Shown here: positions 33,505-46,166 of the stretch, one piece after another
Numbering within the stretch: position 1 is the stretch's first letter
How the letters are laid out: every line of letters starts with the position of its first letter
Assembly: GCA_963383645.1 (NCBI GenBank)
Contig: OY726565.1
Coordinates: forward strand, 38,174,124 to 38,238,123
Length of the DNA: 64,000 bases
Reading direction: 5' to 3'
Source of the DNA: Muscardinus avellanarius
Lineage: Eukaryota; Chordata; Mammalia; Rodentia; Gliridae
Position numbers and translations under genes: made by a program
Notes under the pieces: model-generated
Database searches by the model: none
What the model was told of the DNA's origin: nothing
Seen by the model: only the letters and a program-made list of their open reading frames with translations

Positions 33505-34030
33505 CTTTCTTACCTATGTTCATAGCAGCACAATTTGTAATAGCCAAAATATGGAACCAACCCAGATCTCCATCAACAGATGAATGGATAGCAAAACTTT
33601 GGGAAATACACACAATGGAATTCTATTCAGCCATAAAGAAGAACAAAACTATATCATTTGCAAGAAGATGGAAAACCCTGGAGAACATTATGTTAAGTGA
33701 GATCAGCCAAGCACAGAAGGAGAAGGTACATATGTTTCCTCTAATATGCCCAAACTAGGAAACACAGAGGATACCAGTGGGACTCCAGATAATGGAGGGG
33801 AAATATCAGCAAAGTTTGAATGGAAAGATAGGAGAGGAGGAAGGCTGATCTTGATTAATGAGAGTCTACATCTGAACATGTGTAAAATTATGAATATGAC
33901 ATGGTTAACCTGGACAACCATTGGTGGGAGGGGAGAAAGGAAAACGGGGGCGGGGGGAGAGGGCACCAAATATAGTTTAAATGTATACTATTTATGTTCA
34001 ATAAAAATTGTTAAATAAACAATAAATAGA
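33505..34030 (+). mobile_element. 5'-truncated L1: end of ORF2 plus 3' UTR
   Basis: The sequence encodes the last part of L1 ORF2 (...[38 protein letters not shown]...) and stops at 33756-33758. It then has a 3' UTR of about 270 bp with a purine-rich, G-rich tract (33930-33960) and AATAAA near 34000. It is an older copy than the full-length one. Its 3' UTR lacks the antisense ORF2 piece. Confidence 0.88.
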
Positions 34031-34130
34031 GGACCAAGATTATTAAAAAATAAAGGCAATTATTAGATGTCCACTTTTAATTAAAAAAAGGTTATTGTCA
34101 TTTTTATTTGTTTTTAAAAGCAAGTCTGAA

Positions 34131-34320
34131 GCTGGGCATGGTGGTGCATGCTTGTAATCCCGCGCTTGGGAGGCAGAGACAGGAGGATTGTGCAGGTTCG
34201 AAGCCAACCGTGCTGGCTTAAGAGACCCTGTTTCCAAATAAAAAAGTATAAAAATAGGTCTGGGAGTGTAGCCCAGAGATAGAAGGGTTTCCAGGAACCC
34301 CAGTACCACCAAAAAAAAAA
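34131..34320 (+). mobile_element. B1-ID composite SINE, short form
   Basis: AGCAAGTC flanks it; the ID end has GGGTTTCCAGGAACCCC. Confidence 0.93.
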
Positions 34321-35024
34321 AGCAAGTCAAGTCTGAAACATGTGAATCTCTTTGTACTTGTTTCTATAACCATAAATAAGGATAAGAGGAATTTCTACCT
34401 CATTAGGTTGTTTGTGAATTAGATAACATGATACATGTAAGCACTTAGGACCACCCCTAGCTCAATACTACTTGTGGTAATCAAAATTGTTAAAAGAAGA
34501 AAATATTGTATTTCTAGCACTTATAACTTCAGTATATTTTCTTCTGCTCTAAAGTGCGATTGTTGTGGCACAGCTTTCTTTTATGAGCATGACATTAGAT
34601 GGGAAGGCGTCCTAAAACACAGCTCACTATTTGTCATCTCTGGGCTGTAAGAGGCTATTATTTCACCTTTCCTCCTCATACATCAAAATAGACACATATG
34701 AGGCTGTGGAAGAGAATTCTATTGAATTCATTCAGAAGCAAATATAATTTATTATTTCCTATTCACTTTAGCAGAGAACCTAGTAATATTAAGTCTCTAG
34801 TAATGTAAGTTGAATATTATTAGTCCATATTCTTATTGATCATGCTTATTAGTGGAAAAATTAGTTAATATAATCTTAGAATTTGATTTCTGCTTTCACC
34901 AGAAAGTATCAAATTGTTCAACAAAAATTCATCTATTATCATAGCCTTTTTAAAATTAGTCATAAGTCCAAAAGAGCAAATAGCTGTCATAAACTGATTT
35001 TCCTTCCTTCCTTCTCTCTCTCTC

Positions 35025-35339
35025 TCCTGTTTTTTTTTTTTTTTTTTTTTTGTGATGTTAGGGATCAACTAGGGCCGCACACAGCTTATAATCTTCTAAC
35101 ACAAATCCATTTATTTATTTATTTATTTATTTGAACCAAGGATTGAACTCAAGTATTTTACCTCTGAGCTATCTCCCCATTCATTTATTCATTTATTTAT
35201 TAGTAGTTTTTGAGACAGTCTTGCTACATTGCTAAGAGTTTCACTAAGTTGCTGAGGCTGGCTGGTTTCAAATCTGCCATTTTCCTATCTCAGTCTCCCA
35301 GGTACTGGGATTATAGGAATGTACCACTATGCCTGGCCC
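35025..35339 (-). mobile_element. B1-ID composite SINE, older, with inner (TTTA)n
   Basis: T-run, an unrelated 40-bp piece, TTTA repeats at about 35110-35132, then ID and B1 halves in reverse. Possibly two SINEs in line. Confidence 0.8.
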
Positions 35340-35460
35340 AAAGTTCATTTTATTATAGTGTTGGATATCTTATAATTTATCGAATGCTTTACTGAAAATG
35401 AAACAAAATGGTTGTATAAGTGTCCTCTGTACAATCATAAAGTTAAAAAAATCATGCGTC

Positions 35461-35648
35461 GCCGGGTGTGGTGGTGCACGCTTGTAATTACCGCACTTGG
35501 GAGGCGGAGACAGGAGGATCACGCTGGTTTGATGCCAGCCTCGCTGGTTTAAGAGACCCTGTTTCCAAATAAAAATATAAAATAGGTCTGGGAGTGTTGC
35601 CCGGAGAAGGGTTCCCAGAAACCCCAGTACCACACACACACACACACA

Positions 35649-35696
<48 letters not shown>

Positions 35697-35700
35697 AAAA
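35461..35700 (+). mobile_element. B1-ID composite SINE, short form, with (AC)n tail and TSD
   Basis: AAAAATCATGCGTC before and after; (AC)n at 35631-35692. Confidence 0.94.
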
Positions 35701-35878
35701 AAAATCATGCGTCAAACCATCAAGTTGGAAACACCTGTTCTTTCCTCCCCCCTTTTTTTTTGGATTTAAACATATGGCCTTAATGAGAGTAGGCCAGTCC
35801 CAGGATAAGCCTTAAGAGGAACTTGTATTTCTGTCTGTTCTGTTGTGCCTTTGTTGCTGCTTTAGAAGTGTCTGACAT

Positions 35879-36075
35879 AGCTGGGTGTACTGGTGCATGC
35901 CTGTAATCCCAGTACTTGGGAGACGGAGAGAGGAGAATCACCAGTTCACCGCCAGCCTCAGCTACTTAGTGAGGTCCTCCACAACTTAGTGAGACCCTGT
36001 TTCAAAATAGAGAATAAAAAATAGGGCTGGGGGGTATAGATTAGATGTAGAATGGCCCTGGATTCAATCCCCAGC

Positions 36076-36128
<53 letters not shown>
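35879..36128 (+). mobile_element. B1-ID composite SINE, long form, with (AC)n tail and TSD
   Basis: AGTGTCTGACAT at 35867-35878 and 36129-36140; (AC)n at 36077-36129. Confidence 0.94.
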
Positions 36129-36131
<3 letters not shown>

Positions 36132-36412
36132 GTCTGACATGGCTAGCCTGCTGGTCTGAGGAGGATGAGAGCCTTGTGGATGAAGCAGATGTGGACCCAA
36201 CCTGTAGTTTAGAGTCATGCAGCCACCATCATCAGAGCTGGTCCATCTGACCCAAGGAGGAGCAAAAAATAACTACCATGGGATGTCACTGATTATACAT
36301 TTCATCATTTAAAAAAAAATCAATATTATTCCTATCTGTAACTTTGGGGAGTTCCTTTCCCTGAAATGATGCAATAAAAAGAATACTTTTTATAATCCAT
36401 CTACTAATTTCT

Positions 36413-36617
36413 TTTTGTGGGTCTGGGGATGGAACCCAAGGCCATTCTACCTCTGAGCTACACCCCCTGCCCTATTTTTTATTTTTTATTTTGAAACAGC
36501 ATCTTGCTAAGGAGCAGAGGGCCTCACTAAGTAGCTGAAGCTATCCACAAACCGTGATCCTTCTGTCTCAGCTTCCCAAATGCTGAGATCACAAAGCATA
36601 TACCACCAGGCCCGGCA
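36413..36617 (-). mobile_element. B1-ID composite SINE, long form
   Basis: GTGGGTCTGGGGATGGAACC start in reverse; B1 end CACCAGGCCCGGC. Confidence 0.9.
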
Positions 36618-37194
36618 TTAATCCATTAATTTGATGACCTTGCTTCTTTAGACCTGGGAAAAAATAATCTTTCACTATAAAAAGAAAAGAAATTCTGCTC
36701 CTAGACAGAAATAGAAATTTGAAATCATAAAGTTACAGTTTTTAACTATCTAATTTATTTCTTGAACTATTTGTGGAAGTAGTATAAGCTAAAATTCATG
36801 ACTATTTTGATGCTCACACAATGAAACTTCTAAGAAAGATATAAAGTTTTAATGGTGTGAAATATTTTGAGGGTATAATAATTCTCAGCTTCAAGTTTCT
36901 AAACAAAACATGACTCAGTTATGGCCTATTACTCTTTCCTAGAATTGCATATTCTCAATTGCAAGTAAAAGGCAAAAAGAAACTGGAGTGATATCTGAAG
37001 GGTTATGATGCAAATATTACAGAACTGCAATTGCTTCTAGAAGGATTTCCTCTACCTGAGTTGAAAAGGCTAGCCTATAATCTCCTAGCCTTTTTTAAGC
37101 CAGAGTTTCTATAGTTTCTATATGAAATGTAGCATTTACCATGCTTGTGTAGTTGGATAGCATGCCTCATTCCTTCTTAGAGACAATCCAGAAA

Positions 37195-37275
37195 AAGGAT
37201 CTCACCAAGTTACTGAAGCTGGTCTCAAACCTGCGATCCTCAAATTATAGGATTATAGGCATGCACCAGGTTACT
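37195..37275 (-). mobile_element. B1-half SINE fragment
   Basis: Only part of the B1 half (CTGGTCTCAAACCTGCGATC) remains. Confidence 0.65.
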
Positions 37276-37741
37276 CTCTCCTTTTTAATAATAATATTTT
37301 CAAGTTTAAGTCTGCCACATGTACCTAGGTGAAGGTTGAACTCCTTAGTTTCCTTGAAGCTTGTTGTAGCATGAGACTATATTCTGGCCACCAAGATGAA
37401 ATGGAAAGTCAATATTTTAAAATTCCCAACCGAATTCCAGCTTACTGTAATTGGCTGTAATTTTTTGTTCGACTTTGTATCAACGCCCTTCATTTTTGTA
37501 CATTTGAAAATGGATATTTCACTTCAACATCTGTTAAGGACCCTAGAGTTTTTAATCTGTTCTTATGAACCCATCAGTCAACAATGTGGTTCCACTATGA
37601 GCTCTCCGATGATTTTGTCACCCTTTAGATACAACAGAACTGAAAACTATACTCCATCAAATGAATAGCCAGTATTGAATATGGCCAAGGATCTTGCTTT
37701 CAATGTTCTATGACTGTATCTCAGTACGTTCGTGTGTGTGG

Positions 37742-37944
37742 AGGGGGTGGAGGGTAATGGGGACTGAACCAGGGGTGTTCTACCTCTAAGCTACACCCCA
37801 GCTCTTTTTATTTTTTGTTTTGAAACAGGGTGTTACTAGGCTGCTGAAAGTCTCTATGTTGCTGAGGCTGGTCTTGAACCTACAATTCTCCTGTCTTAGC
37901 CTCCCAAGTATTGGGATTACAGGCATTTGCCACTAGGCCCAGCT
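37742..37944 (-). mobile_element. B1-ID composite SINE, older
   Basis: ID half with CTAAGCTACACCCCAGCTCT; B1 half ending CCACTAGGCCCAGCT. Confidence 0.88.
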
Positions 37945-38627
37945 GTATTTTATTTTTAGTAACAGTAAAATATTATTAATCTTTATCTTACTTTAGGTTA
38001 GAAAGGAAGACTACCAAAAAGATCCAAATAAAAAAGAAAATTTATATGAGTTTCAGAATTATTAACAAAACAGGAACAGAATATAGTAAAAGTAGCTTTA
38101 GGAAAAATCTCCCACCATATTTTATTTTTAAAAATGCTTGGGCTTACAAAACAACAAAATTCCACACAATTTGTGGTAAAATAATGGCCCACCGTATGAA
38201 AGAGAAGAATTAGTAGCTCCCAGTGAAGGCTTGCTGCAGGCAGCTGAGTGGGTGTTCCTAATCTGAGATAACAACCAGTTTCTCACCATTCAATTAGTGA
38301 CAAGCCGCATGACAATAAAAACACACCCAAATGGTTTCTGGTATAGTTTTAAATAAATTTAAATTTATGATCTCCATAAAAACAGAAACTTATTCATTTT
38401 AATAAGTAACCACCCACATGATTAAATAAAACACATACAAATCTCAGAGATGATTTTGTAGGAACTAAGATAACCAAATTCAATCCTGTATAAAATGGGC
38501 TGCTGCTAAAAGTAGCATATAAATAAGAGTCGCTATTGCATATAGACCTAAAATATGTAATTTGAAATAAATTCAAAAGATGGTGAATGAATGATATGAA
38601 AGTGACAAAGATATAATCCCCACTTTC

Positions 38628-38817
38628 TCCCCCCTCCCCCAGTACTGGAGATTGAACTCAAGGCCATTCTACCGCTGAGCTACACCCCTTAGCTTTATTT
38701 TATTCTTTAAAACAGAGTCTCACTAAGTTGTGGAAGGCCTCACTAAGTAGCTGAGGCTGGCCTCAAACCTGCAATACTCCTGTCTCAAGTACTTGGATTA
38801 CAAGTACATGGCCAGCC
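38628..38817 (-). mobile_element. B1-ID composite SINE, older
   Basis: ID half with GCTGAGCTACACCCCTTAGC. Its B1 end served as target for the next SINE. Confidence 0.87.
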
Positions 38818-38825
38818 CCACTCTT

Positions 38826-39040
38826 TTTTTTGTTTTTTTGGTTTTTGTTTTTGTTTTTGGTGGTACTGGGGTTCCTGGAAGCCCTTCTACCTCTGGGCTA
38901 CACTACCAGACCTATTTTTATATTTTTATTTGGAAACAGGGTCTCCTAAGCCAGCGCACGCGGCTGGCTTCGAACCTGCGCGATCCTCCTGTCTCTGCCT
39001 CCCAAGCGCGGGGATTACAAGCATGCGCCACCACGCCCGG
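38826..39040 (-). mobile_element. B1-ID composite SINE, short form, with 14-bp TSD
   Basis: CCAGCCCCACTCTT at 38812-38825 and 39041-39054. Inserted at the edge of an older SINE. Confidence 0.95.
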
Positions 39041-40006
39041 CCAGCCCCACTCTTAATGCAGTAATTCAAGATATTTTCCTCAGCACATGGTCTCAGATAA
39101 TCCAGGACAAAAAATTTTTTTTTAATGTTACATGTATTTTATAGCACTGTCATCATCACTGTGGATTGCAATTAGTAGTTCCTGATAAATATTTTTCACT
39201 AAGAAGATAAATAAAAAGTAGCAGAGTATCTTTTAATAGTTAACAGCAAATAAATGTATGTTACTTCTAAAAACTTTTGATACTAATCTATAGAAACAAA
39301 ATCTTTAACTTTTAGAAAATACAAGAAAGTAAAATTAAAACACAACAAAATAAAACCAAAATCAAAACAAATTTCAAACCAGTCCAAGGATTTAGTCTTG
39401 GTCAGATGGAGCCTATGCTCATGACCTGTTAAAATCCTCACTTTTTGTTTTGAGAGTTTTGTCTTAACATTAACTTGATTTGCTATGGAAGCCAAAGTAT
39501 ATTTATTTAAGGAATAAGTAAAGCCTGGATTGGTTTGTTTTGTGGCTTCCTGTCCTCTCTAAAGCAATCCAAAGTCATCATTGTGAAATTCAAGTACTAG
39601 TCATACTGGCAATGCTCCTTTTCATCCTATTATTTTTATTCTCTCTCTTGTTTGTGAAGGTTTTTTAAACTAAAAACTGGCTTGCCTATATTAAAATGTT
39701 AATATTAACTAAATTCCTTCTATATAAAATTAAATAAAATAATATAAATTAAATAATATAAATTCCTTCCATATTAATTCCTTCTATACAATGCTAAAGA
39801 TACTTGAATGTTATGACTTATCAAGTAATTAATTTCAATCAATTATACTAATGTTGATGAATTATTTAAACTATGGATATTCTATGGCATAAAGTCTTTC
39901 CATTGCTACAGCCACAGCTGTGATGATGAAAATTAAAACAGAAAACACATTAGGATAATAATTATCTACTCTTGAGCTGACCACAGTTTAAAAAATACTA
40001 TAAACA

Positions 40007-40223
40007 GCTGGGTGTGGTGACTCACGCTTGTAATCCTAGCATTCAGGAGGCTGAGATCAGAGAATCATTGTTCACGGACAGCCTCAGCTACTTAGTGAGG
40101 CCCTCTGTAACTTAGTGAGACCCTGTTTCAAAATAAAGAATAAAAAAAAATGGGGCTAGGGGTGTAGCTCGGAGGTAGAATGCCCCTGGGTTCCATTCCC
40201 AGTACTGCCAAAAAAAAAAAAAA
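40007..40223 (+). mobile_element. B1-ID composite SINE, long form
   Basis: TATAAACA flanks it; the ID half GTGTAGCTCGGAGGTAGAAT is well kept. Confidence 0.93.
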
Positions 40224-40684
40224 GTATAAACAATTATATTACTAGCTAAATAAAAATATTACTGGCCCTCAGATGTTCCATAGGACTATGAATAAAAAAT
40301 AAATACAAAGGAATTATGTAAACTGGAAAGTAAGATTATACTAATTTTCTGGTTATACTAAGATTCACTAGTTCTAAAACAAAAATCAATTACAAGACTT
40401 TTGACTTTTTAAAAAGATGAAAAAATGATCAATTGAAACTTAGGTCTCTTTTATATGAAATAGTGTGTAAGCTGTTAAATATGTAACAGTCTTTTAAAAT
40501 GTAACTTTATCTTGGCAAGGAAAAAATATGTACTTCTTCTTTATTTTGGCAGGTAAAAACCATGAAGTAAGAGAGACTGATCAGGTCTAGCCAACAACTT
40601 CAGTTATTCCAAGTATTGTAATCTCTGATATTTGGAGTCTCAGCTCAGTAAATCTATGTTAAAGTTATTTAAAATACTAAAATA

Positions 40685-40722
40685 TGTGTGTGTGTATGTA
40701 TATATATATATATATATATATT
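40685..40722 (+). repeat. (TG)n(TA)n microsatellite
   Basis: Short TG run followed by TA units. Confidence 0.9.
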
Positions 40723-41767
40723 TCAGATAAAAATGTTACTGGAAACCACAAAAGAAAAATTCAGTTATAGATTTCCACTTTTGGGGTTCTTGAATGTTTT
40801 ATTTTACATCCCTAAGGATAACAAAATTTTCTAAGTTTTTTCTATGGCTTTACTTATTTACACAATGATGATCCCCCATCCCAAACTCTGGCTCAGAGCT
40901 TACCTGGATCAGTCCTTGATCTCCAACTGCAAATGGACATTTCTATTTTAGATTTCCACAGGGAGCATAAACTTGCTATATGTAAAACTGATTTCACTGT
41001 CTTTCCCTTAAACTAGTCCGTTCTTTATTCTTTTTACAATAGTGACTGCATCCCTTACCTAGACAGCTAGAGTACAGCTAGATTCCTTCTTCTACCCTAT
41101 TTCTCCTTCCATATTTAATCCATTACCAAGTATGCCAGGACTATTTCCTAAATATCTACTTAATCAAGCTTCCTTCATTCAGCTCCCTGGTCAGGCCTCA
41201 ATGAATTTTACCTGGACTATTACAACAGTTTGCAACTGGTTTCCTTGTCTTGATTTCCCTAACTTCACTCCTTCTTCCACAGAGCCATCAGCATGACTGA
41301 GGAGGTAACCCCCTGCACCACTTCTTTTGTTGCTCACTGCCAAGGTTCAGAAGATCCTCTGTCATCTGCTTCCCTTCCAACCTAATCCTTAAATGTCTCA
41401 TTCCAAAACATTTTCTGTTTACATGCTGGTACTTATGTCTGGAAACCCATCCACTAATTAACTCATTTAACAAACTATTGATCGTCAGGTATGCAGTAGA
41501 CACTGTATGGGAATCTGACGATCTTAAAAAAAACCACATCTTTAGCAGCTGAGAAGAATGTATATTTAATTGTTGGTTGGAATATTCTGTAGATGTCTTT
41601 TAGGTCCATTTGGTTTATAGTATTCTTTAGTCATTTTCTGCTTGGATGATTAATCTAGTGGTATGAGTGGCATTTTGGAGTCTCTCAATATTATGATGTA
41701 TGGTTCAATTTGAGATCTAATGTCATGAGCAGGAGCATCCACTTTTATAAAACAATCATTATATCTT

Positions 41768-41810
41768 ATATATATGTGTGTACATATATATATATATATA
41801 TGTATATATA
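41768..41810 (+). repeat. (TA/TG)n microsatellite in the old L1
   Basis: Alternating TA and TG units within the ORF2 part of the old minus-strand L1. Confidence 0.85.
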
Positions 41811-42475
41811 CCTATCATTATATCTTCTTATTGGATTGTTTATCCTGTTAATAAGAAATTACCTTGTCTCTTCTGTTACGTTTTAGCGTAAAGTCTGCTT
41901 TGTTGGATATGAGTGTTGCTACTCCTGCTTATTTTCGGTCTCAATTTCCATAGTGTATCTTTTTCCATCCTTTCACGTTTAGCCTGTGAATATCTTTGCC
42001 TGTAAGATGAATTTCTTGCAAGCAGCATATAGTTGGATTATATTCTTTGATCCACATTGCTGGTCTATGCCTTTTAATTAAGGAGTTAAGACCTTTGGAT
42101 AGTGTCAATAAATTGAGAGATGATTTCTGTTTCTTGTCATTTTGAGTTATATTTTCTGTTTGATGTATATTAATTCTCCTTTACTTAGTTCCCTATTGGT
42201 GGAAGTTGCCTCTTCTCTGGTTCTGGTATTTGTTTCCTTTTTCTTCTTTGTGTTTTATATCTTTAAATATTTTCTATAGTGTTAGTTTTGTAGTTATAAA
42301 TTCTTTCAGTTTCTGCTTGTCTTGGAAAGTTTTTATTTCTACATCAATTTTGAATGATACCTTTACTGGATATGTCAGTCTTGGTTGGATGGAAGTTGTT
42401 TACTTTTAGGGTCTGAAGTAAATCACAGTAGCTCCACATGGCTTTCATGACTTGGGTTGAGAAGTCTGAAGTGAT

Positions 42476-42701
42476 TCTTTTTTATTTTATTTTATTTATT
42501 TTGTGGGTCTGGGGATGGAACCCAGGGGCATTCGACCTCCAAGCTACACCCCCTGCCCTATTTTTTATTCTTTATTTTCAAACCGGGTCTCACTGAGTTG
42601 CAGAGGGCCTCACTAAGTAACTGAGGCCGTCCGCGAAATGCGATCCTCTGGTCTCAGCCTCCCGAATGCTGGGATTACAAGCGTGTGCCACCACGCTCCA
42701 C
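42476..42701 (-). mobile_element. B1-ID composite SINE, long form, inside the old L1
   Basis: TGATTCTT on both sides. The insertion splits the ORF1 region of the old L1. Confidence 0.92.
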
Positions 42702-45700
42702 TGATTCTTATTATTTTATCCTTGAATTTCATCCATTTTTTGTTCTCAATTTTTTCTGAAAGATTATTTCCTTGGCCCCTATGTTAGTCATTTTGATTAT
42801 TATGTCATTTGAGAAAGTTCAGTTCTTCTTTGATCTTTTCTTGTTGGTGTTGTTTCCTGTATGTGGATGTCCAAAGTTTTTTTCTATGTTTAGGAAATTC
42901 CCTGCTATTATTTCTCTAAAATAATACACTAAGATTCATTAGTTCAAAAACAGGTTTTTGGTACCCGTGTTTGTGCTTTTAGACCTTCTTTAATGTCTAT
43001 TATCCGTAAGTTAGGTCATTTTATTTTATCTCACATTTGTCAAATGTGTCAGTCGCGTTGTTGTATTGTCTTTTCTATATTGTTGGCAATGTGGTATGTT
43101 TTGAATGAGCTGTCTTACAAGAGTAAGACTCTATTTTCCATTTGGCCTACCCTGCTAGAGGTGGCTTCTACTGAGGTCTTTAATTCATTTATTGACTCCT
43201 TCATTTTACTCATAGCCTCCTTTTGGTTCTTAATTAGAGCATCAATTTCTCTGTTCATATGTTCTTTCATTTCCTGTACACTTTCTGTTCTTTTTTTATT
43301 GTCCCCCCTCCTCTAGCTTCTGAAGTTTTTGATCATATTGGAAATCAAACTTCTGAATTTTCCTTTTGGCATTTCCTGCAGCTCAGTATTGGTGATCTCC
43401 TTTGTGGTTGAGTTGTGAGAGTTTGTTACTTACTTACTGGTCTTTATTCTCATGTTTTTAGAGTTTTCAGGTTTGTTTTTCTGTTGTCTTGGCATCTTCT
43501 TCCTCTTTGTGTGACAGTCTCATGTCTATATGTTATAAGGCCTATGTTGGGACTATTTATTTAACTCTACAAATCTGTCTCATATAATCAAACTTTTGAG
43601 TTTGTCCTCCAGCGCCTTTTTACCAAGATACAGTTCTTAGTGCAGGCAAACAGGAGTCTCTGACTGCAGGTCACCATGCTCTCCAGGCCCAAACTCCCTA
43701 TGACCAGAGACTTTGATGTTTCATTTGGGGCCTATGTTCCATCTAGGGTCTACAGCCTGCTGTTGGGACTTAATTCCCCACAGATACCATCACTGCTCTG
43801 ATAACTGTAAACCTGTGATACTCTTTAGAGTGCTGACCTCTGTGACGCTGTGGTCATTGGGCCTAAGTTCAGCAGTGCCAGATATTACTATGTTTGGAGT
43901 TTGTGGCCTGACTGGCTGAGCTTTGATGGCCCAGGGACACACTGATGATCTGCTGATTGTGATCATGTGGAGTGCTGTCAGTTACTGGCATAAATGCATG
44001 CCAGGCACAAACCCTGCTTGTGGAGAGAATATTAAGTTTCCAGCCTACATTTGTGATCTTGTGAACCCCTATTGGCCCTTGGCCTCCTTACTTACAGGGC
44101 CCAAGAACTAGCAGGGGGAAATTGTACTGTTCTGAGTTTGGGATCTGAAGGCTTAGTTATTTAGCCCCAAAGACACTGTTGCTGCTCTTTGTGGCTGCGA
44201 TCACATGAGGCCTCATTGGCCCCTGGTGTTGGTGCTTAGAGTGCCCAAATACTGCCAGGCATATTTAATAGCCTTCCAAGCCCCCAGCACCACACAGACA
44301 CCATGTCACAGACACCACAGATCATGGTCCTGTGATAATTGCTATAAGCCCTACAGGGGCACGGTGAAGTGCCCACCTCCCGCCATAATATCCCTAGGGA
44401 CTGTGTGCTAATTCATGTTTTTGCTATGTTCAACTATAACCCCAGCCCCCACCCCAGCAGGGATGATTTGCAAATTCACAGAACCTGCCTGTGGTTCTGT
44501 TCATTGCCACGCCAGACCCTGTGGCCATGCAGGGCAGGCTCCTGCTGGGAAAGTGTTTTCAAACTCATAATCTTGATGAGTGTTGCTTGAGTCCCTGCAG
44601 GCAGAACAGTATTCACCTGCTGCTGTAAGATTTCATTGCATGGTTTAGCTGGACAGTCTGGGGAGTTGAGTCCAGACTTATTTGAGTGTGAAGAGAAGAG
44701 TGTGGTTGCTTTTGTTGATAGTTTTCTGCAGTCACTGAATTTATAGTATTCTGTTTCTTCTTTGCTGGAGTTGTTGTCTGGGAACCCCAGTCCCAGTAAC
44801 AGCCAGTGCCATATGGGTTCAGCAAGATGGCACTGCCACCATTCTCCATTAGCAGGCAAGATACGTGGAGCTCTTTTCAGTCCTCTGCTCTCTGTGCTGT
44901 GTCCTATTCCACTGTGTTTTGACTGTCGTTCTTCTGTTGAGTTCTGACTGCTTTTCCTCCTTTACCAAGAATCAGTCTTCCAGATGGCTGATTCTGAGTC
45001 TCAGAGCCCCTGAGACATGATGTCTCACTTTACCTTTAATCATTCCATTCCCATTTATTTCTGTATTATATTCTAGAAGACACTGCTTATCACTGGTCAA
45101 TCCTTAAAATTCATTTTCATACAGGAAGAGAATTACCTGTATTTTTCTAGCAATTTAAAAAGAATGATTGATATGCATAACAATTATTGTTATTGATGAA
45201 TAACAATGCCTTATTTATATATAGCAACATAGTCACATACCCAATCTTACTTAGTTCTCAAAATAACTCTATTAAGTAGGTATTATTGTTACTATTGAAG
45301 CTGAATAAAATGAAGTACATGTAAATCAACATTTAAACAGCCTATTTATTAAAGCTCTTATTGCAGGAATTCTCTTTTAAACCAGTAAGAGTTTTTTTGT
45401 AGAAAGTGTCAAATAAAAGCATAGCTCTTCCCCCCACCTTCTTTCAAGTTGGTGTGCAAGTTGACAGCTTTTTATAGAGGGTACTACATCTAAAAGTTTC
45501 ATTTCTATCAGTATCAAATTGCTTAATTTGAAAATTCAAATAATTCAAGTAGAGTATGACAATCCATAGTTGTGAGACACCTACTCACTCACAAATGGAA
45601 CCTGTTACAGAGGCAGTTTCCTTTTTCAGTCAGAAGAGTACCAATATGTTTGTATGACATGATCGTTCATATTTAATAGCTAATCTCACACAGTGTTAAG

Positions 45701-45782
45701 GGGGGTGGTGGAAAACAAACTGTCCTTGGGATCCAGCGTGTCATACTGATATTTTATTAGATTGAAAATAACAAATTCTTAC

Positions 45783-45896
45783 CTTAACAATTAGTCCTTT
45801 TGAGTCCACCAACCATATCTTTTTGACGGCTCTCTCCTTTGATAAACCTTCTTTCTCCATGGCCATAACAATCAGGTGTGCAATCCCCAAGGCAGC
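45783..45896 (-). CDS. ME1: ME1 exon 9, residues 305-342
   Basis: Thirty-eight codons [17 protein letters not shown]... to [11 protein letters not shown]. With the end of exon 8 it forms the dinucleotide-binding loop GAGE|AALG. The Asp-Ser-Lys of WLVDSK (335-337) sits at the end of the second strand, where cytosolic NADP enzymes contact the 2'-phosphate, consistent with NADP use. The acceptor is CCTTTTCAG (AG at 45897-45898) and the donor AAG followed by GTAAGA (GT at 45781-45782), phase 0. Confidence 0.97.
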
Positions 45897-46166
45897 CTGA
45901 AAAGGAGGTTATGAAAATAAAACTTTCAAAAGTTGTTCCATGCAATATCTTATCAAAGAATACAGTTCACCTCATTAGTCTTTGTTAATAAGGAAGTACA
46001 AAATGGCTTTGAGCAAAGTATTTTTGTCACATTTGGGTTGAGCCAAATGACAATTATTCTTCTTATACTACAACAATACCACTGTTATATAATTTGCTAT
46101 TTAGCCACAGACAAACCTTGACTGTCAGTATCTTTAATCCTGTTAATATGATTAAGATTCACTTCA

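Larger units (their letters stand above)
41545..44985 (-). mobile_element. Old L1: 5' UTR, ORF1 and start of ORF2, 3' part missing
   Basis: On the minus strand it runs from a 5' UTR (44985 down to about 43500) through a decayed ORF1 (about 43400-42200; C-terminal YPAKLSIKL-like region near 42360) into the ORF2 endonuclease region (a [12 protein letters not shown] site near 42020, a [17 protein letters not shown] site near 41600). It stops at about 41545; the rest of the endonuclease, the RT and the tail are absent. Many stops and shifts are present, and a SINE has inserted at 42476-42701. Confidence 0.85.
32399..45782 (-). other. ME1: ME1 intron 9
   Basis: A 13.4-kb intron. It has many SINEs, a short L1 tail (33505-34030), a large old minus-strand L1 lacking its 3' part (41545-44985) and several microsatellites. 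Unique stretches without a recognised feature are 32400-33085, 34330-35020, 36620-37190, 37950-38620, 39060-40000, 40230-41540 and 44990-45780. Parts of 40900-41520 look like an ancient dispersed repeat that I cannot name. Confidence 0.9.

Noticed and set aside
35631..35692. Possible CRISPR-like or satellite array from regular short repeats
   Set aside because: It is a simple (AC)n microsatellite; nuclear mammalian DNA has no CRISPR arrays.
42206..44947. Several open frames of 60-127 codons
   Set aside because: They are antisense or out-of-frame readings of the old minus-strand L1.
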